Shown here in pieces: positions 7,165-10,659 of a stretch of DNA of 10,659 nucleotides. The stretch lies in NCBI GenBank assembly GCA_030544185.1, contig JAUNRO010000088.1:1-10659 (forward strand), read 5' to 3'. Position 1 is the first letter of the stretch. Every line of letters begins with the position of its first letter. A model generated the notes under the pieces. That model saw nothing but the letters and a program-made list of their open reading frames with translations, made no database searches and was not told the DNA's origin. The position numbers and the translations under genes were made by a program. The DNA is from Propionibacteriaceae bacterium (lineage in GTDB: Bacteria > Actinomycetota > Actinomycetes > Propionibacteriales > Propionibacteriaceae).

Positions 7165-7805
7165 ATCCCCCGGCGCGCGTGTTGCTGGCCGACGATCACA
7201 CATTGGTGCGCCAGGGGGTGCGCCTCATGCTGGAGCGTGCGCCCGACCTGACCGTGGTCGCCGAGGCCGCCGACGGGCAGGAGGCGCTCCGCGCGATTCA
7301 GGCCGGTGGGATCGACCTCGCGGTGCTCGACGTGTCGATGCCACTGATGACGGGCCTCCAGGTCGCCGGCGCGGTGCAGCGCGACGGGCTGGCGGTGCCG
7401 ATGCTGATGCTGAGCATGCACGAGAACGAGCAGTATCTGTTCGAGGCCCTGCGTTGCGGTGCCGCCGGCTATGTGCACAAGTCCGTCGCCGACCGCGATC
7501 TGCTCCAGGCGTGCCGGGCGGCGCTGCGCGGCGAGCCGTTCCTCTATCCGGGGGCGATGGCGACGCTCATCCGGGAATATCTCAAGCAGCCCGCCGACTC
7601 CGTGCCCAGAGTGCTCACCCCGCGGGAGGAGGAGATCCTGAAGCTGGTGGCCGAGGGCTATGCCACGCGGGAGATCGCCGACATGCTCGTCATCTCCCCG
7701 AAGACCGTCGAACGGCACCGGGCGAACATGCTGGAGAAGCTCGGCATGAAGGACCGCGTCGAGCTCACCCGCTATGCGATCCGCATGGGGCTCATCGAGC
7801 CCTGA
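7161..7805 (+). CDS. Response regulator, NarL/FixJ family with LuxR-type HTH
   Basis: This 214-residue cytoplasmic transcription factor is the cognate partner of the preceding kinase. The receiver domain (about 5-120) has the acidic pair Asp11-Asp12, phospho-acceptor Asp57 in AVLDVSMP, the switch Ser85 and the conserved Lys107 in VHKSV. The C-terminal LuxR/GerE domain (about 150-212) contains LTPREEEILKLVAEG and SPKTVERHRANMLEKLG. The ATG overlaps the kinase stop by 4 bp, so the two are translationally coupled. It probably binds DNA as a dimer; the decamer repeats before the kinase gene are a candidate autoregulatory target, by inference only. The target genes are unknown. The convergent VIT-family gene ends 9 bp beyond this stop. 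Confidence 0.94.
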   Translation: MNPPARVLLADDHTLVRQGVRLMLERAPDLTVVAEAADGQEALRAIQAGGIDLAVLDVSMPLMTGLQVAGAVQRDGLAVPMLMLSMHENEQYLFEALRCGAAGYVHKSVADRDLLQACRAALRGEPFLYPGAMATLIREYLKQPADSVPRVLTPREEEILKLVAEGYATREIADMLVISPKTVERHRANMLEKLGMKDRVELTRYAIRMGLIEP

Positions 7806-7814
7806 TCAGCCCGC

Positions 7815-8531
7815 TCACCCGGTGTTCGCGCCCAGCAGGCCGCCGACGACATAGGTGACCGCCATGCCGAGCGCGCCGCCGATAACGACCCGCAGAATGG
7901 CCCGGCTGACCGGTGCCCCGCCGAGCCGAGCGCTGCTGAACCCGGTCAGCGCCAGCGCGAAGATGACCACCATGAACGTCACCGGAATCCGGATCGCCGC
8001 TGGGGCGAGAACCACGGCCAGCACGGGCAGCAGGGCGCCCAGGGTGAACGCAATCGCCGAGGCGAAGGCTGCCTGCCACGGGCTGGTGAGCTCCTCGGCA
8101 TCGATGCCCAGCTCGACCCGCAGGTGAGTGGCCAGCGGATCCTTCGCGGTGAGTTCGGTGGCGACCTGGTGGGCGGTCGCCGGGGTCAACCCGAGGTCCT
8201 CATAAAGTCCGACCAGCTCTCTGAACTCCGCCTCCGGTGCGTGGCGCAGTTCCGCCTGTTCCTTCGCGATCAGTGCCCTCTCGGTATCGCGCTGGGTGGA
8301 GACCGAGACATATTCGCCGACGGCCATCGACACGGCACCGGAGAGGAGGCCGGCGATGCCGGCGGTGAGGATCGCGGCGGTGTTCGCCGGTGCGGCCGCG
8401 GCGACACCCACGACGAGGCCCGCGGTGGAGACGATGCCATCGTTGGCGCCGAGGACCGCTGCACGCAGCCTGTTCAGCAGCCCACCGACATCGGAGTGGT
8501 GCGGCTCATGCGGGGGATGTTCCTTGCTCAC
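7815..8531 (-). CDS. VIT1/CCC1 family divalent metal (Fe2+/Mn2+) transporter
   Basis: This 238-residue membrane protein belongs to the vacuolar iron transporter family; relatives carry Fe2+ or Mn2+ out of the cytoplasm. The hallmark GANDGIVSTAGLVVG (28-42) lies in TM1, and SGAVSMAVGEYVSVSTQ (64-80) in TM2. A Glu-rich cytoplasmic segment at about 81-150 (with ERALIAKEQAEL and ELVGLYEDLGL) corresponds to the metal-binding helices between TM2 and TM3. Three more helices follow (about 153-175, 181-200, 210-235). The start is set at the GTG at 8531, which gives the usual N-terminus (SKEHPPHEPHHSD) before TM1. The nearest in-frame ATG is far upstream inside the opposite gene. The ribosome site is weak, with AGGGGG about 13 nt upstream. 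It is divergent from the YceI-like gene with a 57-bp gap and convergent with the response regulator. Confidence 0.88.
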   Translation of the reverse strand: MSKEHPPHEPHHSDVGGLLNRLRAAVLGANDGIVSTAGLVVGVAAAAPANTAAILTAGIAGLLSGAVSMAVGEYVSVSTQRDTERALIAKEQAELRHAPEAEFRELVGLYEDLGLTPATAHQVATELTAKDPLATHLRVELGIDAEELTSPWQAAFASAIAFTLGALLPVLAVVLAPAAIRIPVTFMVVIFALALTGFSSARLGGAPVSRAILRVVIGGALGMAVTYVVGGLLGANTG

Positions 8532-8547
8532 GCTGCCGATCTTGCCC

Positions 8548-8560
8548 CCTGGGGCCCAGG
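8548..8560. promoter_or_regulatory. Inverted repeat CCTGGG-G-CCCAGG in a divergent gap
   Basis: Perfect 6-bp arms with a single central base lie in the 57-bp gap between the VIT-family gene and the YceI-like gene. It overlaps the region where both promoters must be, so a shared operator is possible. In GC-rich DNA a chance palindrome of this size is not negligible. Confidence 0.3.
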
Positions 8561-8588
8561 CGTGGCGAAAGGGTCGCAGACTGGAGCC

Positions 8589-9134
8589 ATGACTGTGACT
8601 CAGGGCCGCCACGAACTCAGCCAGACCGACGGAGATCTGCTCATCCACACCACCTGCGAGGGGCCTGCCGCGCGCCTCGGCCACGACCTGGCGATCATCG
8701 TCCAGCGCTGGCAGGCGACGGTCGACGTCGGCGCCGACCCCGCCGACTGCAGCCTCGACGTGACGGCGGAACTCGATTCCCTCGCGGTCCACAACAGCCG
8801 CGGCGGCGCCAAGGCGATGTCGGACGGGGATCGCCGGGAGATCGAGCGCAACGCCGAGAAGGCCCTGCACGTTGTGAAGCATCCCGTCCTGCGCTTCGTC
8901 TCGAGCGAAGTCACCGGTTCCTGGCACGAAGGGGAGGTGACGGGTGACCTCAGCCTCAACGGCCGCACGGAGCAGCAGACGTTTCAGATCGTCGCGCTCG
9001 ACGGTTCATTCCGCCTCGGCGGTGAGATCACGCAGAGCCGATTCGGGATCAAGCCCTTCAGCATGATGGTCGGCGCCCTGCGCGTCGCCGACACGGCCGT
9101 CATTGAGGTCACCCTGCGACTGCCGCACGCCTGA
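8589..9134 (+). CDS. YceI-like domain protein (cytoplasmic)
   Basis: This 181-residue protein has the YceI/lipocalin-like beta-barrel signature, a fold known to bind polyisoprenoid or other long-chain lipids in some members. Matching features are the early AARLGHDLAI segment (27-36), the central DRREIERNAEKALHVVKHP (81-99) preceding the beta strand LRFVSSEVTG, then TGDLSLNGRTEQQTF (118-132), and the C-terminal RFGIKPFSMMVGALRVADTA (151-170). There is no signal peptide or lipobox, unlike E. coli YceI, so it is probably cytoplasmic. The start ATG has GGAG only 2 nt upstream, which is unusually close. No tyrosine residues occur in it. It is divergent from the VIT-family transporter and convergent with the VOC gene (3-bp gap). 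Its ligand and role are unknown. Confidence 0.85.
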   Translation: MTVTQGRHELSQTDGDLLIHTTCEGPAARLGHDLAIIVQRWQATVDVGADPADCSLDVTAELDSLAVHNSRGGAKAMSDGDRREIERNAEKALHVVKHPVLRFVSSEVTGSWHEGEVTGDLSLNGRTEQQTFQIVALDGSFRLGGEITQSRFGIKPFSMMVGALRVADTAVIEVTLRLPHA

Positions 9135-9141
9135 GCCTCAG
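9131..9141. repeat. Palindrome CTGAG-C-CTCAG holding both convergent stop codons
   Basis: The 11-bp dyad contains the YceI-like stop (TGA at 9132-9134) and, on the complement, the VOC stop (9138-9140). The hairpin would be short and lacks a T tract, so it is at best a weak bidirectional terminator. Confidence 0.3.
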
Positions 9142-9581
9142 TCCTGAAGCTCGACCGCCTCCGGCTCGGTGGGCTCGTCGGAATCCTCCTCGGGCTTGAA
9201 CGTCGTCAGCTGGATGAGGTTGCCGCACGTGTCGTCGAGCACCGCAACCCGCACGGGCCCCATGTCGACCGGTGCCTGGGTGAAGATCACGCCCTCCGCG
9301 GTTAGCCGGGCGTACATCCCATCCACGTCCGTCACCACGAAACTGTTGAACGGGATCCCGTCGGAGACCAGCGCCTGCTTGAAGGTCTTCGCCGCCGGAT
9401 GCGCGTCGGGCTCGAGGACCAGCTCGACGCCGTCGGGAAAGATGTCGCTGACCACGGTCAACCACCGGTATTCACCCGCCGTCACATCCGTCTTCGCCAC
9501 GAACCCCAGCTTCTGGGTATAGAACGCCAGCGCCTTGTCCTGATCATCGACATAGACGCTCGTGGTGCTGATGATGGGCAT
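9138..9581 (-). CDS. VOC superfamily (glyoxalase/bleomycin-resistance fold) protein
   Basis: This 147-residue cytoplasmic protein has two beta-alpha-beta-beta-beta modules. The first has SVYVDDQDKALAFYTQKLGF (8-27), then WLTVVSD and VELVLEP (52-58); the second has SFVVTDVDGMYARLTAEGV (80-98) and RVAVLDDTCGNLIQLTTF (111-128). The start is the ATG at 9581, with AAAGGA 7 nt upstream; the longer upstream frame is arginine-rich and is rejected. Where metal-dependent family members have His near the first strand and Glu in the last (GN.IEL), this protein shows Thr/Ser and Gln123-side residues, so a glyoxalase-type metal site is probably incomplete. The tail EEDSDEPTEPEAVELQD is acidic and likely disordered. 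Possible roles are antibiotic binding, a small-molecule enzyme or an orphan scaffold; the substrate is not recognisable. Confidence 0.85.
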   Translation of the reverse strand: MPIISTTSVYVDDQDKALAFYTQKLGFVAKTDVTAGEYRWLTVVSDIFPDGVELVLEPDAHPAAKTFKQALVSDGIPFNSFVVTDVDGMYARLTAEGVIFTQAPVDMGPVRVAVLDDTCGNLIQLTTFKPEEDSDEPTEPEAVELQD

Positions 9582-9612
9582 CGCTCGTCCTTTCGCGGTG
9601 GTGTCCGGGATC

Positions 9613-9618
9613 AGCCTA
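9613..9618 (-). promoter_or_regulatory. Candidate -10 box of the VOC gene
   Basis: The complement reads TAGGCT, a TANNNT match, placing the transcription start about 25 nt before the ATG at 9581 and leaving the AAAGGA ribosome site in the leader. The -35 region is not recognisable. Confidence 0.35.
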
Positions 9619-9673
9619 CGCGGCCGCGGCCGGGCGGCGGCTGCGATGCTGGGGGTCTGAGGTCTGTCCGTGA

Positions 9674-9687
9674 GGGCCGGCTGGCCC
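9674..9687. repeat. Inverted repeat GGGCC-GGCT-GGCCC
   Basis: Perfect 5-bp arms with a 4-nt centre lie in the 152-bp divergent gap between the VOC and HD genes, on the HD side. It may be an operator or an mRNA hairpin in the HD leader; nothing else supports it. Confidence 0.22.
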
Positions 9688-9733
9688 GAGCGCGTCACGC
9701 AACGCAGCCAACAACGAGCGAGGGGAATCCGTC

Positions 9734-10372
9734 GTGTCCGAGATGATCGCCGGCATGAGCATCCCCGACAGCCCACTGGCCCGCGAGGCCACCGAGCTCG
9801 TGCGGGATGCGGCGAACGACCTCGTCTTCCACCACTCGCGCCGGGTATTCCTGTTCGGATCTCTGCGTGGGCAGGAGCAGAGGCTCGACTATGACCCCGA
9901 ACTGCTCTATGTCGGCGCGATGTTCCACGACCTCGGGCTCACGGAGCAATACGGCACCACCCACCAGCGCTTCGAGATCGATGCCGCCGACGAGGCCCGC
10001 CGGTTCCTGATCCGACACGGGATCGACGGTGAGTCAGCAGACCGCGTCTGGGCCGCCATCGCGCTCCACACCACGCCCGAGATCCCGCTCCACATGGCAC
10101 CCGAGATCGCGTTGGTCACCCGGGGTGTGGAGTTGGACGTGCTCGGCATCGGCTATGACGCGGTGACCGACGAGCAGCGGGCGGCGGTCATTGCAGCTCA
10201 TCCGCGGCCGAACTTCAAGGAGCAGATCCTCGCGGCCTTCACCCACGGTCTCCGGGAGCGACCCGGCACGACCTTCGGCAACGTGAAGGCCGACGTCCTG
10301 GCGCCTTTCCTGCCGAGCTTCGAGCGCACTGATTTCGTTGAGGTTATCCGGAGCTCCGACTGGCCCGAGTGA
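9734..10372 (+). CDS. HD-domain metal-dependent hydrolase, cyanamide-hydratase-like
   Basis: This 212-residue soluble protein has the HD fold. Likely metal ligands are His34 in FHHSRRVF, the His65-Asp66 pair in MFHDLGL, and a late Asp, probably Asp135 in VELDVLG. THQRFEIDAADEARRFL (76-92) and AIALHTT (108-114, His112) match the subgroup annotated as cyanamide hydratase-like or simply HD-domain protein. That resemblance concerns fold and active site; cyanamide turnover is not implied for a bacterial homologue. The start is the GTG at 9734, with GAGGGG about 9 nt upstream; the ATG at 9743 is an alternative that would remove three residues. It is divergent from the VOC gene, with no partner downstream in the window. 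Confidence 0.87.
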   Translation: MSEMIAGMSIPDSPLAREATELVRDAANDLVFHHSRRVFLFGSLRGQEQRLDYDPELLYVGAMFHDLGLTEQYGTTHQRFEIDAADEARRFLIRHGIDGESADRVWAAIALHTTPEIPLHMAPEIALVTRGVELDVLGIGYDAVTDEQRAAVIAAHPRPNFKEQILAAFTHGLRERPGTTFGNVKADVLAPFLPSFERTDFVEVIRSSDWPE

Positions 10373-10383
10373 GGACTCAGGCC
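10362..10383 (+). terminator. Hairpin over the HD gene stop codon, possible terminator
   Basis: Arms GGCC-C-GAGT (10362-10370) and ACTC-A-GGCC (10375-10383) pair with one C/A mismatch around a GAGG loop, and the TGA stop lies at the stem-loop junction. There is no following T tract, so this would be the T-less type proposed in actinomycetes. Confidence 0.3.
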
Positions 10384-10573
10384 CCTGGTGCGGACGTCGT
10401 GTCGCCGAAGCTCGCCATGGTGCGCACAATCCACGTTTAGCGCGAGGGTCGGCAGGGCTGACAAGGGGAAACGGGGCCGGGTCGAGGCACTGGACGGGGA
10501 ATGCTGCACGAGCTTCTCAATCTGCAGCCTCGTGGCGCCCCCGTTCCTGCATCGTCGCCCCATTGTGTGCCGA
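10384..10573. other. Non-coding stretch without a recognisable gene
   Basis: No frame on either strand gives a protein I recognise. A minus-strand frame here continues antisense into the HD gene and is arginine-rich. A short plus frame from the ATG at 10501 runs into the low-complexity edge. No tRNA, repeat family or clear promoter was seen. Confidence 0.5.
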
Positions 10574-10600
10574 CCGGCCCCCCCGGCCCGGGGGGGCCGG
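10574..10600. repeat. Very stable GC-only hairpin at the right edge
   Basis: Perfect 11-bp arms, CCGGCCCCCCC (10574-10584) and GGGGGGGCCGG (10590-10600), surround a GGCCC centre. All pairs are G-C. It could be real and have caused the assembly break, or be part of the low-quality contig end. Confidence 0.5.
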
Positions 10601-10659
10601 CGGCCCACCATGGGGGACCCAGGCCGGAGTGGGGGGGGGTGGGGGGGGGAAGGGGCGCC
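10601..10659. other. Low-complexity G-rich end, probable artefact
   Basis: The right edge ends in G9-T-G9 (10631-10649), followed by AAGGGG. It resembles the G10-T-G9 run at 46-65 near the left edge, in the same orientation. Treat the bases here as unreliable. Confidence 0.65.

Noticed and set aside
8532..8927. An upstream extension of the VIT-family frame
   Set aside because: It runs antisense through the YceI-like gene, and family N-termini begin a few residues before the His-rich segment, which the GTG at 8531 provides.
10198..10611. A 137-codon minus-strand frame at the right edge
   Set aside because: It is antisense to the HD gene for half its length, its start lies in the low-complexity edge, and no family is recognisable.

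Overview
This window is chromosomal DNA from a high-GC Gram-positive bacterium, most likely an actinomycete (Actinomycetota). The grounds are the strongly GC-rich third codon positions, the fused MrpA-MrpB subunit, a NarL-type two-component pair, TANNNT -10 boxes with little -35 conservation, and one apparently leaderless gene. I cannot name a genus. Nothing looks mobile: there is no transposase, integrase, CRISPR array, tRNA or rRNA. Both ends run into long G homopolymers that look like contig-edge artefacts.

Left third (to about 3.25 kb, minus strand): the start of an Mrp-type multisubunit cation/proton antiporter operon. A large MrpA subunit carrying a fused MrpB domain overlaps mrpC by ATGA. 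The remaining subunits (D to G) would lie beyond the left edge. A 153-bp divergent promoter region separates this operon from a 900-residue P2-type cation ATPase on the plus strand. That ATPase keeps all catalytic motifs, but three of the four ion-binding carboxylates known from SERCA are replaced by uncharged residues. Together with Mrp next door this points to a sodium or other monovalent cation extrusion locus, with proton-driven and ATP-driven exporters side by side.

Middle (6.1 to 7.8 kb, plus strand): a histidine kinase and LuxR/NarL-type response regulator overlapping by ATGA. They are preceded by a TAGGCT -10 box and a run of imperfect 10-bp repeats that could be a regulator-binding array. 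The kinase has almost no extracytoplasmic domain.

Right part (7.8 to 10.4 kb): four short genes in alternating orientation. They are a VIT1/CCC1-family metal transporter (minus), a cytoplasmic YceI-like protein (plus), a VOC/glyoxalase-fold protein (minus) and an HD-domain hydrolase of the cyanamide-hydratase type (plus). Convergent neighbours nearly touch (gaps of 9 and 3 bp). The two divergent gaps hold the likely promoters. A window-wide oddity is a strong preference for TAT over TAC for tyrosine (34 of 43 by hand count), opposite to the AAC preference for asparagine.

No clearly new multi-gene system was found. The most interesting items are the ion-site substitutions in the ATPase beside Mrp, the decamer array before the two-component operon, and the tyrosine codon bias.
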